Source of the DNA: CAZXSK01 sp964642855 | GTDB taxonomy: Bacteria; Planctomycetota; Phycisphaerae; SM23-33 | Direction: 5' to 3' | Length of the DNA stretch: 53,614 nucleotides | NCBI GenBank assembly: GCA_964642855.1 | Contig: CAZXSK010000020.1 | Coordinates: forward strand, 1-53,614 | Shown: piece after piece, positions 33,053 through 41,116 of the stretch | How the letters are laid out: each line of letters begins with the position of its first letter | How positions within the stretch are numbered: the first letter of the stretch is position 1 | Made by a program: the position numbers and the translations under genes | Notes under the pieces: generated by a model | Told to the model about the DNA's origin: nothing | The model's database searches: none | Seen by the model: the letters and a program-made list of their open reading frames with translations, nothing else

Positions 33053-33146
33053 GGTGTGGGTCTGCTGAGGTCTCTTTCGGCGACGGGGAGACCCTCTCCC
33101 GGCCGCTGGGACAAGGTGGTCATGATCGGTCGTGACCTGCGCGAAG

Positions 33147-34247
33147 TCAAGCGCGGTTGGCATCGACCGCTTCGGCGGGAACCTCGCCTGAGGGGGTGCG
33201 AATGGCCAGGTCGTCCGGCGAGGCCGACCGCGAGACGTGTGCCAACGCCATCAGCGCGTCGTGCTTCGGCGAGTACGTGCCACTTGTGACCGTGCCGACC
33301 TCTGTCCCCAGGGCGTCTACGACCGCCCATCCGCGACGAGGGATACTATCCGATGTGGGTTGGCCGGAGGTCTTCAGGAGAAACGCGGTCAGCACCCGCG
33401 AAGGCCCGCGACTGTGGATCTCTGCCAGAGCTTCCGATCCGAGGAAATCGCCCACGAAGTCCACGCACCTGCCCAACCCCGCTGCAAACGGGTCGATCGC
33501 CTCGTTGACCTCGGAGCCGTAGCGGGGAAGCCCCGCTTCTACCCGGAGTACGTCGCGGCCAACCATCCCGAGAGGCCGGAATGCATTATCGCCCAACTTG
33601 TGGGTGATGAACCGCCATGCCTGGCTGGCGATAAGCTTGGGGATCACTACTTCCAGTGACCAGAGATCGGTCGGGCCGGTGCGAGCGGCGACATAGCGGG
33701 CAACCATGAGCGTTCCCGATTTGACGGTTCCGCGAGACAGATCCGAGACTCGGAAGGGCAGCACTTCGTCGAGTATGCCGGGAGCTTCTGGCCCGACTAC
33801 AGCCAATTGAGCGGTCTTCTCCGTGCGGTCGTCGATTTTCACATCGAGGTCATCTGCGTGGTCCCGCAAGTGGGTAAGAAGTTTCTTCCGATTGCCGGCG
33901 TCACCGATCAGCAGCCACGTATCGGTCAGGCGTATGCACGCGCACAAATCGATCACCCCGCCCCGGGCGTTGCACAGACAGGTCAGTCGCGTTGTGTCAT
34001 CTTCCTGGTGTGCTACATCGTGAGAGCAGACTCGCTGCAGGAGATCCAGCGCCCCATACCCCCTCAGTCGAACCCGTGACAGATGTGAGACATCGGCAAC
34101 CACTGCGCCACGCCGGGCGGCCTTGGCTTCTTCCAGGGGTCCGCGGTAGCTCATGGGAACCAGCCAGCCCCCCTCGTCAGCCATGCGCGCTTCCATTGCA
34201 GCATGGGCATCGTGGAGTGCAGTTTTCCGGGAATCAGCATCGCTCAT
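33147..34247 (-). CDS. GcvT-family aminomethyltransferase
   Basis: A 366-residue folate-dependent protein of the GcvT/YgfZ family. It shows ADVSHLSRVRLRGYGALDLLQRV (about 50-72), LAVVGPEAPGILDEVLP, LRVEAGLPRYGSEVNEAIDPFAAGLGRCVDF and a C-terminal beta barrel with GTEVGTVTSGTYSP. The ER/NE pattern before the beta barrel is like true GcvT rather than YgfZ, whose KGCYxGQE motif is absent. No gcvH or gcvP is near, so it may be a stand-alone paralogue acting on another folate-linked substrate. ATG 34247 has GGAG six bases away. It is divergent from the GNAT gene. Confidence 0.85.
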   Translation of the reverse strand: MSDADSRKTALHDAHAAMEARMADEGGWLVPMSYRGPLEEAKAARRGAVVADVSHLSRVRLRGYGALDLLQRVCSHDVAHQEDDTTRLTCLCNARGGVIDLCACIRLTDTWLLIGDAGNRKKLLTHLRDHADDLDVKIDDRTEKTAQLAVVGPEAPGILDEVLPFRVSDLSRGTVKSGTLMVARYVAARTGPTDLWSLEVVIPKLIASQAWRFITHKLGDNAFRPLGMVGRDVLRVEAGLPRYGSEVNEAIDPFAAGLGRCVDFVGDFLGSEALAEIHSRGPSRVLTAFLLKTSGQPTSDSIPRRGWAVVDALGTEVGTVTSGTYSPKHDALMALAHVSRSASPDDLAIRTPSGEVPAEAVDANRA

Positions 34248-34322
34248 GGCTTGCTCCGCAAGGGTACTGCCGCGAAGATAGGCGTCTTGAGAAAGCATGT
34301 CAAACCCACATCCGGAGGAAGC

Positions 34323-34784
34323 ATGGCCGCTACGATCCGACCAATGACGATCGAAGACTATGACCAGGTTCTTGCGTTGTGGCTGGCTTCGGAGCACGTG
34401 GCCTGCCGTCCCGAATCTTCTGACTCCAAGGCGAGCATCGAGCGGTTCCTTGCCCGGAATCCGAAGATGAGCTTCGTAGCTGAGGACGAAACCGGCAGCA
34501 TCCTCGCGGCTTGCCTGGGCGGTCACGATGGCAAGCACGGAATGCTCAGCAGGCTGGCGGTAGCTCCCGAGGCCCGCCGACAAGGAATGGGGCGTTCCGT
34601 ATCCGAGCATTGTCTTAAGGCCATCCGTAGCGGCGGCATCGAGAGATGCCTGATCCTGGTCTACGCGGAGAATACGGAAGGGCTTGCGTTCTGGCAGCGG
34701 ATCGGCTGGAAGATGGTGGAATCGAAGATCGAGCTTCTCCATCGCTCCACTGAGGTAGAACAGGACTCGCCGGCGGGCCTGTAG
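34323..34784 (+). CDS. GNAT-family N-acetyltransferase
   Basis: A 153-residue acetyl-CoA-dependent acetyltransferase. Motif A is LSRLAVAPEARRQGMGRSVSEHCL (about 78-101, the pantetheine-binding RRQGMG loop), followed by ILVYAENTEGLAFWQRIGWKM, the usual motif B ending. Motif FVAEDETGSILAACLGGHDGKHG precedes it. The acceptor substrate is unknown. ATG 34323 follows a GGAGGAAGC ribosome site. It is divergent from the GcvT-like gene. Confidence 0.85.
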   Translation: MAATIRPMTIEDYDQVLALWLASEHVACRPESSDSKASIERFLARNPKMSFVAEDETGSILAACLGGHDGKHGMLSRLAVAPEARRQGMGRSVSEHCLKAIRSGGIERCLILVYAENTEGLAFWQRIGWKMVESKIELLHRSTEVEQDSPAGL

Positions 34785-34810
34785 CGCCCCTTCCCGTGGA
34801 GTGTTTCCCC

Positions 34811-34838
34811 TTTGCCGACTCGGTTTCTGGGGTATAAT
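34811..34838 (+). promoter_or_regulatory. promoter of the J-domain protein gene
   Basis: TTTGCC (34811-34816), 16-base spacer and a perfect TATAAT (34833-34838). The chosen ATG lies 82 bases downstream, so this gene has a normal 5' leader, unlike larB and hldE. Confidence 0.45.
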
Positions 34839-34919
34839 GGCATTGCTCAGAGGCTCAGGGAGGAGTTCCGTCGATTCCCGCCAGGCTGCCTGCGATTGCA
34901 TTCGCAGACAGCTGCGACG

Positions 34920-35519
34920 ATGTCCGATACGAGTGAGGAAATGGTTCAGGCTTCCAACTATTACCAGCTGCTCGGGATTTCCCCCAGCGCGAAACGCGCC
35001 GATATCCGTCGGGCGTATCGCAAGGCCGCGCTGCGCTATCATCCCGACGTCTGCCGACACGAGGATCAAGCCTCGATTGAGCGATTCCGCGATGTCGTCC
35101 ATGCCTACCGTGTTCTGATAAATCCTTCTTCCCGAAGTCGCTATGATCGAGAGAGGGGAACTGTCCGGGGCATTCCGCCCAGTGATCTATTGGCTGCACG
35201 CAGGTACTACGATCTAACGTGGGAACCCACGCCGGCCCCGGGGAACGCTCGGAGCAGCCACCCCCGGGTCGAGAGGCTGTCGAAGCTGGCCGTTATCGCC
35301 TACATTCTCTCACTTGGCTCGATCCTCGGCTTTTTCCCGATCGGTCTGCTTCTGGCAGCGATCGGGGCAATGTTGGCACTGGTAGTGGTTCGGCGAGGAA
35401 GGGGTGGGTTCGCCAGCGCGACGACCATGTCTGTTGCCTGGGCCGCACAGGTCTGCTCGGCAATGGGCGTTGTGTTCTCGCTGACGTGGTCCGTGCTCGC
35501 CAGGGCGGCGGGCGTCTGA
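34920..35519 (+). CDS. J-domain (DnaJ-like) membrane protein
   Basis: A 199-residue protein with an N-terminal J domain (about 12-75: YYQLLGISPSAKRADIRRAYRKAALRYHPDV has the HPD tripeptide that stimulates DnaK ATPase) and two C-terminal membrane helices (about 125-158 and 170-195). There is no Gly/Phe or zinc region, so it is a type III J protein that would bring Hsp70 to the membrane. ATG 34920 is the most likely start; an internal ATG at 34941 is the alternative. It precedes der by 66 bases on the same strand. Confidence 0.85.
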   Translation: MSDTSEEMVQASNYYQLLGISPSAKRADIRRAYRKAALRYHPDVCRHEDQASIERFRDVVHAYRVLINPSSRSRYDRERGTVRGIPPSDLLAARRYYDLTWEPTPAPGNARSSHPRVERLSKLAVIAYILSLGSILGFFPIGLLLAAIGAMLALVVVRRGRGGFASATTMSVAWAAQVCSAMGVVFSLTWSVLARAAGV

Positions 35520-35585
35520 GTTTTCCACTCTGATCGATCCATCGTTCTTCCGTTTGCTCTTCCCGTGCTGTATGAATGGTACCCC

Positions 35586-37001
35586 ATGAGCTTACCCGTA
35601 GTTGCCATCGTAGGCCGTCCGAATGTCGGCAAGAGTAGCCTCTTCAATCGGCTGATTGGTCGGCGGATCTCCATCGTCCAGGCCACTCCTGGAGTTACGC
35701 GCGATCGAGTGTCTGCCCCGCTGGCCTTGAGAGAAGACCATGACCAAGATGCCAGCGGATATGTGGAACTCGTGGATACCGGGGGCATGGGGGTCGAAGA
35801 TGTCGACGACCTCACCGATCACGTCGAAGGGCAAATCAGCTACGCGCTCAATCAGGCTGAACTGGTTCTTTTCGTGGTGGATGCAAGGGAGGGCATCACG
35901 CCGTTGGACAACCATGTTGCTCAACGTCTGAGGAAGCAGGACAAGCCAGTGATCCTGCTGGCCAACAAAATCGATGAGGTCAATCTGACGACCGAAGTGT
36001 ATGAATTCGGCCGTCTTGGCTTCGGCGATCCGCTTGCGATCTCGGCCAACCATGGCCGGGGTATCGATGAGTTGCGCCAGAGGCTGCGCGAGGATATGGG
36101 AGATGTTACCGCTCCCGACCCGGCTGCTGAGACGGTGAAGCTTGCGATCGTCGGCAAGCGGAATGCCGGCAAGAGCACATTCATCAACTCCCTGGCAGGG
36201 GAGCAGAGGGTGATCGTATCCGAAACCCCCGGGACAACACGTGACAGCGTGGACGTGACCATCGAGATCGACGGCAGGTCGATCACGCTTATCGATACGG
36301 CCGGTGTGCGGAAGAAGCGCAAAATCCGTGACGAGATCGAGTACTACAGCCAGCACCGTTCCCTACGCTCCGTGCGCAGAGCCGATGTCGTGGCGCTGCT
36401 GATTGATGCGTCCCTGCCGATTTCCCAGGTGGACAAACACCTGGCAGGTCAGATAGCTCAGGAGTTCAAGCCCGTCGTGCTGGTCGTCAACAAGTGGGAC
36501 CTTGCCGAGGATGTTGCCGACCCGGCCGACTATGCTGAGTATCTCGAGAGGAGCTTCCCGGAACTATCATTTGCGCCGATTTCTCTGACGACAGCCACGG
36601 AGGGAGAGAATGTTCGCGAGACGATCGATCTCGTTCGGCAACTGCACGAGCAGTCAGGGACTCGGATTCCGACGTCCGAACTGAACTCAGTGGTGGAAGA
36701 GATACTCGATCTGCGGGGGCCAAGCCACAAGGCTGGCACCAAGCGGCCAAAGATCCTGTATACCACGCAGATCAGCACCCATCCGCCGACGATTGTCTGT
36801 TTCGTGAACGATCTTCGCAGTTTCGATGCCGGTTACGAGCGGTTCCTCCTGAACAGATTGCGGGAACTGACACCACTTGCCGAGGTGCCCATTCGCCTGT
36901 TGTTCCGCCAGCGGCGGGGTGGGGACCAGTCTGTTGGCAGAGGAGGCACGGGGCGACCTCGCGGAAGCAAGGCGCGACGCGGGCGAGGAAGAAAGAAATA
37001 G
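35586..37001 (+). CDS. der: ribosome-associated GTPase Der (EngA)
   Basis: Der is a tandem GTPase required for assembly of the 50S subunit. The 471-residue protein has two G domains: GRPNVGKSSLF (about 9-19) with DTGGMGVEDVDD, NKID and SANHGRG, and a second with GKRNAGKSTF, DTAGVRKKRKI and NKWDLAED, then the C-terminal KH-like domain (about 370-455) and a basic tail RGSKARRGRGRKK. The order and double G1 motif are diagnostic. ATG 35586 starts exactly at the first strand. A hairpin follows the stop codon. Confidence 0.97.
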   Translation: MSLPVVAIVGRPNVGKSSLFNRLIGRRISIVQATPGVTRDRVSAPLALREDHDQDASGYVELVDTGGMGVEDVDDLTDHVEGQISYALNQAELVLFVVDAREGITPLDNHVAQRLRKQDKPVILLANKIDEVNLTTEVYEFGRLGFGDPLAISANHGRGIDELRQRLREDMGDVTAPDPAAETVKLAIVGKRNAGKSTFINSLAGEQRVIVSETPGTTRDSVDVTIEIDGRSITLIDTAGVRKKRKIRDEIEYYSQHRSLRSVRRADVVALLIDASLPISQVDKHLAGQIAQEFKPVVLVVNKWDLAEDVADPADYAEYLERSFPELSFAPISLTTATEGENVRETIDLVRQLHEQSGTRIPTSELNSVVEEILDLRGPSHKAGTKRPKILYTTQISTHPPTIVCFVNDLRSFDAGYERFLLNRLRELTPLAEVPIRLLFRQRRGGDQSVGRGGTGRPRGSKARRGRGRKK

Positions 37002-37026
37002 GCCCCGATCCGTGATGGATGGGGCC
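37001..37026. terminator. hairpin between convergent der and OmpA-like gene
   Basis: GGCCCC-G-ATCC (37001-37011), loop GTGAT, GGAT-GGGGCC (37017-37026): a ten-base-pair stem with one bulge. It starts at the der stop codon and lies 42 bases from the convergent gene stop, so it could end transcription in both directions. No T tract follows on the plus strand. Confidence 0.45.
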
Positions 37027-37067
37027 CTTGAGATAATCTCCTGCTGCGTACTGTTCCCGGTTACTTC

Positions 37068-37943
37068 TTATTCCGTTTCCGAATTCGTTTCTTCCTCGGC
37101 TTCCCTGGTGGCGATATCTGCCGGCGTGGTCAGGAACTGATCCGGGGGCACGATCCAGAGCTCCACGCGGCGATTGAGAGGATTGCCGCCTTCATTCGCC
37201 TTGTTGGGAGCGATCGGATGATGCTCGCCGAAGCCCATCACGCCGATACGGTCGGCATCGACACCCGCTTTGGCCAGAACGTCCTTGACCGACACGGCTC
37301 GATGGACCGAAAGGTACCAGTTGTTGGGATGCACGCGGCGGGTGGAGGGCTTGCGCACCGGGATGTTGTCCGTGTGGCCAGCTACATAGATGTTGAACTT
37401 GCTGGCGATGTCTCCCGTTGCGACCTTGGCAAATGCCTGGAGGGCCTTTTTGGCTTGGTCGTTTACGAAGTCGCTGCCTTTTTCGAACGTCAGGTCGCTC
37501 TTGAATTTCAGCATGCCCCGTTTCGGGTAGTACTCGACGAGATCGGGGTTCTCCTTTGCGAAGGCCTGCAGAGCCCGGTCCAGTTGAGCGGGCAGTACCC
37601 GGATCGATCCAACCGAGGGGGGAGTCGTGCCCGTGATGAGATCCTTGTACCGTCGGTTCATCTCTTCGAACCGCTTCTCCAACTCCTGGCGGGCTTCTTC
37701 CGTACGGGTAGCGATTTCCTGCTGACGAAGCAGCGCCTGCTCTTTGTTCTGCAGTTGGACCAGCAACTGGTCGTTCTTGTTCTGCAGTTGATGGTTCTTC
37801 TCGCGGAGTTCGCTGAGTTGTTCATGGGCCCGACGGTTCAGATCGTGGACCCTTTCGTATTCCTGCCTGGAGACGCATCCGCCGGCGACGGTAAGCCCCG
37901 CCAGCAGAGCTGTTGCGAGAACGCCGGAAACGGTCGATTTCAT
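37068..37943 (-). CDS. OmpA-family peptidoglycan-binding lipoprotein
   Basis: A 291-residue lipoprotein with lipobox VAGGC (Cys23), a coiled coil (about 30-105, HEQLSELREKNHQLQNKNDQLLVQLQ), and an OmpA C-terminal domain (about 150-275) with YVAGHTDNIP, NNWYLSVHRAVSVKDVLAKAGVD and GFGEHHPIAPN, the diaminopimelate-binding region. It should bridge the membrane and the peptidoglycan. The overall plan resembles MotB/Pal-type anchors without a transmembrane helix. ATG 37943 lies nine bases after AAAGGA; the TTG three codons earlier overlaps that site. Confidence 0.9.
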   Translation of the reverse strand: MKSTVSGVLATALLAGLTVAGGCVSRQEYERVHDLNRRAHEQLSELREKNHQLQNKNDQLLVQLQNKEQALLRQQEIATRTEEARQELEKRFEEMNRRYKDLITGTTPPSVGSIRVLPAQLDRALQAFAKENPDLVEYYPKRGMLKFKSDLTFEKGSDFVNDQAKKALQAFAKVATGDIASKFNIYVAGHTDNIPVRKPSTRRVHPNNWYLSVHRAVSVKDVLAKAGVDADRIGVMGFGEHHPIAPNKANEGGNPLNRRVELWIVPPDQFLTTPADIATREAEEETNSETE

Positions 37944-38052
37944 GGTGGTCAATCCTTTCTTTCACCCAGCAGACTCAACATCCGTGTCTCGGCGACGTAT
38001 CGGGCAGGTGCAGGATTTCCGCTATCATGGCAGGCGGAACCTTCCCTCGGGC

Positions 38053-38898
38053 TCAGTTGCCCATGCGTCGCATCGCCAGTTTCTTATCGGCGATCGACTT
38101 GCCTACGAAATAGCCAATCAGTGCGGCTATCAAAATCGCCACCGCTGCGGCTCCGAGCACGATCGCCAGATTCTCGTGCAGACCTGCCACCATGCCCGGG
38201 ACCAAGCCTTTCATCGCGGCAAGGGAGACCATGCCCACCAGAAGCGCGAGAATCGCTACAACAACAGTGATGCCCGAGAACGCACCGGCAGAACTGTCGA
38301 TCGCTTCGACTACCTCCGGGGCTTCGGCTGGAGTCGGCGCCTGGGGTACGTAGGGCTCCGGCTCGGGGATGGAATCTCCGCCAACGACGCTGTCCACATC
38401 AATGTTGTCCAGTACTTCCGCGCCGAGCGACGTATCATCGCTTTCGCGGGTCAGGTCAAGCAGGCCCGAGCCGCTGCCAACTCCTTCCAGGGCGATCTGG
38501 TCTTCCAGCGAAGGTGCGATCTGTGTCTTGGCCATCGGATCGGCGTCTTCGATTTCGAGATCCTCATCGTCGAAGATGCTGATGCCTTCTGCCGTGATGA
38601 CCGTGTCTTCCTTGCCGTCCGCGGCGGCTACGCTGTCGGCGGCAGAGAGGCTGATGGCATCGACGGTCGTGTCGGGTCCCACGGGGGACAGCTCGATTTC
38701 GTCGGCGTCTTCTTCCTCCTGCCCTTCGCCGGCATCGGTCTGCTGCATGAGTTCTTCGATTTCCTGGGTCTTGTACATCTTCCGGGGGCCATCCTGGTAG
38801 ACCTTCAACTTGCCTCCCTGGACGAGATTCTCCAAGCCCTCGGCACTGACGCCGAGTTTTTCGGCAGCTTCTTCTTCGGTGAGATACATCTTTGCCAT
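38053..38898 (-). CDS. membrane-anchored excisionase/MerR-type helix-turn-helix protein
   Basis: A 281-residue protein with an N-terminal winged helix-turn-helix (about 5-52: YLTEEEAAEKLGVSAEGLENLVQGGKL and then KMYKTQEIEELM), a very acidic linker (about 53-190, EEEDADEIEL) that contains GSGLLDLTRESDDTSLGAEV, a motif I recall from many planctomycete proteins, and two membrane helices (about 208-232 and 243-268) before a basic tail. A soluble DNA-binding domain tethered to the membrane by an acidic linker is unusual. The function is unknown. The next gene upstream (38929-39414) is on the same strand, 30 bases away. Confidence 0.75.
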   Translation of the reverse strand: MAKMYLTEEEAAEKLGVSAEGLENLVQGGKLKVYQDGPRKMYKTQEIEELMQQTDAGEGQEEEDADEIELSPVGPDTTVDAISLSAADSVAAADGKEDTVITAEGISIFDDEDLEIEDADPMAKTQIAPSLEDQIALEGVGSGSGLLDLTRESDDTSLGAEVLDNIDVDSVVGGDSIPEPEPYVPQAPTPAEAPEVVEAIDSSAGAFSGITVVVAILALLVGMVSLAAMKGLVPGMVAGLHENLAIVLGAAAVAILIAALIGYFVGKSIADKKLAMRRMGN

Positions 38899-38928
38899 GA
38901 CAGACTGCTCCTTCGCTGTAGGCCTGCT

Positions 38929-39414
38929 TCAGGGCCTGCGGTCGGAATCTCCCAGGGGTTCGGATCTCTCAACGAGGTTCCGGACCTGGCGAGGTTTGAT
39001 CTCCGTGTTGTAATCGTCGAGCTTCAGGTCGTACGTGAAGTTCCGCGTCGCCAACCAACGGAGCTTTCGCTCCTTCGGCGACCAGCCGTACAGAGCCATT
39101 TTACCACGTTCGGCATCGATCAGAAACACCCCGTACTGGCCCTTGGCGATCTCGCCGCCAACGGCGAACAGGCTACCCTCTCGGGTGTCGGCAAGCATTA
39201 CGCCGTAGGATTTCTCACCAACCGGCGAGGTCATCGCAAAGACCTGGCCGCTGCGCTCAGCCTTGCCGGAATCCCGCTCTGCCTCGGAGTTGGAGTCTCC
39301 CCGGGCGAGTTCGACTACCAAGCCTCCGGCCAGAATGCCCAGCGCGGCTACCAGGAGCCACTGGGTAGCCCCCGGTCGACGAACGGGCCTCGTTTGGGTG
39401 TATTGCGTTTGCAT
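38929..39414 (-). CDS. small anchored protein of unknown function
   Basis: A 161-residue protein with a short basic/polar N-terminus, one membrane helix (TQWLLVAALGILAGGLVVELA, about 17-37) and a soluble part with many charges and the patterns YGVMLADTREGSLFAVGGEIAKG and YGVFLIDAERGKMALYGW. I do not recognise the family. ATG 39414 was chosen; a TTG 11 codons upstream (39447) would add VLCPRCRAM, a CxxC motif, but would leave almost no leader after the promoter at 39459-39486. It may share a transcript with the HTH membrane protein. Confidence 0.6.
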   Translation of the reverse strand: MQTQYTQTRPVRRPGATQWLLVAALGILAGGLVVELARGDSNSEAERDSGKAERSGQVFAMTSPVGEKSYGVMLADTREGSLFAVGGEIAKGQYGVFLIDAERGKMALYGWSPKERKLRWLATRNFTYDLKLDDYNTEIKPRQVRNLVERSEPLGDSDRRP

Positions 39415-39458
39415 GGCACGGCAACGGGGGCACAAAACGCCCGCCAAACCAACGGCCG

Positions 39459-39486
39459 ATTATAGATGCCCCCCTCAGCCATGCAA
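39459..39486 (-). promoter_or_regulatory. promoter of the 161-residue anchored protein
   Basis: On the minus strand TTGCAT (39486-39481), 16-base spacer and a perfect TATAAT (39464-39459). A clear sigma-70 promoter that faces away from the hldE promoter. Confidence 0.6.
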
Positions 39487-39581
39487 GCAGAAACTGGGTG
39501 CGCACACGCCCTGAGCGTCCATGCCAGCGAGCCGGTTGCGCTGTGGGGGTTTTAGGCGAGGGCCATGCAAGCCCACAGCAG

Positions 39582-39610
39582 TTGCAGCCGGCCGGTGCCA
39601 CGGGTACAAT
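39582..39610 (+). promoter_or_regulatory. promoter of hldE, predicted leaderless
   Basis: TTGCAG (39582-39587), 17-base spacer, TACAAT (39605-39610), then only nine bases (CCGGTCGAC) before the ATG at 39620. No ribosome site is present in those nine bases. Confidence 0.6.
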
Positions 39611-39619
39611 CCGGTCGAC

Positions 39620-41092
39620 ATGCACCGACTGATGGAACGACTGGAGCAGCTCGGCCGGCCTCGGGTCACCCTCGTGGGCGATTTCATCCTCGACCGCTAC
39701 GTCTACGGACACGTCGAGCGGATCAACCCCGAGGCGCCCGTGCCCGTGCTGCGCACCACGCGCAGCGAAAGCCGCGTCGGCGGGGCGGGGAACGTCGCCG
39801 CTGCCGCCGCTGCGCTGGGCTGTCGCGTGTCGTGCCTCGGCGTGCTCGGAAACGACCCGACCGGCGAAGAGCTGACCGACCTGCTCACCCGCGCCGGAGC
39901 CGACTGCTCGCCCATGCTCCTGGACCCCTCGCGACCGACCGCGCTGAAAACGCGCTACGTCGGGCTGGCGCAGCACCGCCGGGCCCAGCAGATGATCCGC
40001 ATCGACGACGAATCCACCGCCTCCCTGGCCGATGAGCTGCGCGAGCAACTGGCAGGGAAGCTCCGGGAGATTCTTCCAGGTGCCGGGGCCCTGGCCTTGG
40101 AGGATTACAACAAGGGGCTCCTGTCCGACGACTCAACGCCCGAACTGATCGACCTCGCCCGCAGGGCAGGGGTGCCCGTGACCGTCGACCCGGCCTGCAT
40201 CGACGACTACAGCCGGTACCGCGGAGCCACCGTGCTTACGCCCAACCGTTACGAAGCGTCCATCGCAAGCGGCATGGAGATCGACGGCGACGAAACGCTC
40301 GACCGCGCCGGACAGATCCTGCTCGAAGCCGCCGATGCACAGGCCATCGTGATCACGCTCGACCGCGAAGGCGCCTACCTGGTGACCCGCGAGGGGTCGC
40401 AACGGTTCCCCCACGCCAGGCCTCGGAACGTCTACGAAGTCAGCGGCGCCGGCGACGTGGTCCTTGCCGTTATCACGCTCGCGCTGGCTGAGGGTTGCCC
40501 GCTCGATCAGGCCGTGCCGCTGGCCAACGTCGCCGGTGGGCTGGAGGTCGAGCGCTTCGGCTTCGTGCCCGTCACCCGTCCGGAAATGCTCGAAGAGCTC
40601 GGGCGGATGGTCGGCCTGCGGGGCAGCAAGGTCCTCGCCCCGGATGTCCTCGCCGGCGAGCTGAAGCGTCGCCGTGACGACGGCGAGACCGTTGTTCTGA
40701 CCAATGGTTGTTTCGACCTGCTGCACGTGGGGCACGTGCGGTTCCTTCAGCAGGCCCGGGAACTGGGTTCGCTGCTGGTGGTGGCGATCAACTCCGACGA
40801 GTCGGTCGCGCGGATCAAGGGTCCGGGCAGGCCGGTGCTCGACCAGCACCAGCGGGCCGAGGTCCTCGCCGCGATGGAATGTGTCGACTACGTGACCGTC
40901 TTCAACGAGGACACACCCGAGGCGATCATACGCACCTTGTCGCCCGACGTGCTCGTCAAGGGCTCGGCGACCGACGTGGTCGTCGGGCGCGAGATTGTCG
41001 AATCCCGCGGCGGGAAGGTGGTCGTCACGCCTCCGACCGAGGGTGTCAGCACGACCGAAATCATCACGCGGATCTCCAGCCACTCCGGCTGA
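39620..41092 (+). CDS. hldE: bifunctional heptose-7-phosphate kinase / heptose-1-phosphate adenylyltransferase HldE
   Basis: HldE makes ADP-heptose for LPS: the N-terminal ribokinase-type domain phosphorylates heptose 7-phosphate and the C-terminal nucleotidyltransferase adds AMP. The 490-residue protein has GDFILDRYVYGHVERINPEAPVPV and GGAGNVAAAAAALG, the kinase GAGD motif (276-279) and then TNGCFDLLHVGH (361-372, the HxGH site) and KGPGRPV. It is followed 24 bases later by the GmhB-like phosphatase, the next step in the same pathway. gmhA and hldD are not in the window. Confidence 0.96.
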   Translation: MHRLMERLEQLGRPRVTLVGDFILDRYVYGHVERINPEAPVPVLRTTRSESRVGGAGNVAAAAAALGCRVSCLGVLGNDPTGEELTDLLTRAGADCSPMLLDPSRPTALKTRYVGLAQHRRAQQMIRIDDESTASLADELREQLAGKLREILPGAGALALEDYNKGLLSDDSTPELIDLARRAGVPVTVDPACIDDYSRYRGATVLTPNRYEASIASGMEIDGDETLDRAGQILLEAADAQAIVITLDREGAYLVTREGSQRFPHARPRNVYEVSGAGDVVLAVITLALAEGCPLDQAVPLANVAGGLEVERFGFVPVTRPEMLEELGRMVGLRGSKVLAPDVLAGELKRRRDDGETVVLTNGCFDLLHVGHVRFLQQARELGSLLVVAINSDESVARIKGPGRPVLDQHQRAEVLAAMECVDYVTVFNEDTPEAIIRTLSPDVLVKGSATDVVVGREIVESRGGKVVVTPPTEGVSTTEIITRISSHSG

Positions 41093-41116
41093 GACCGCTG
41101 CAGTGGGGAAGGTACC

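Noticed and set aside
34248..35102. Upstream extension of the GcvT-like frame
   Set aside because: It overlaps the GNAT and J-domain genes on the other strand; the GGAG before ATG 34247 decides the start.
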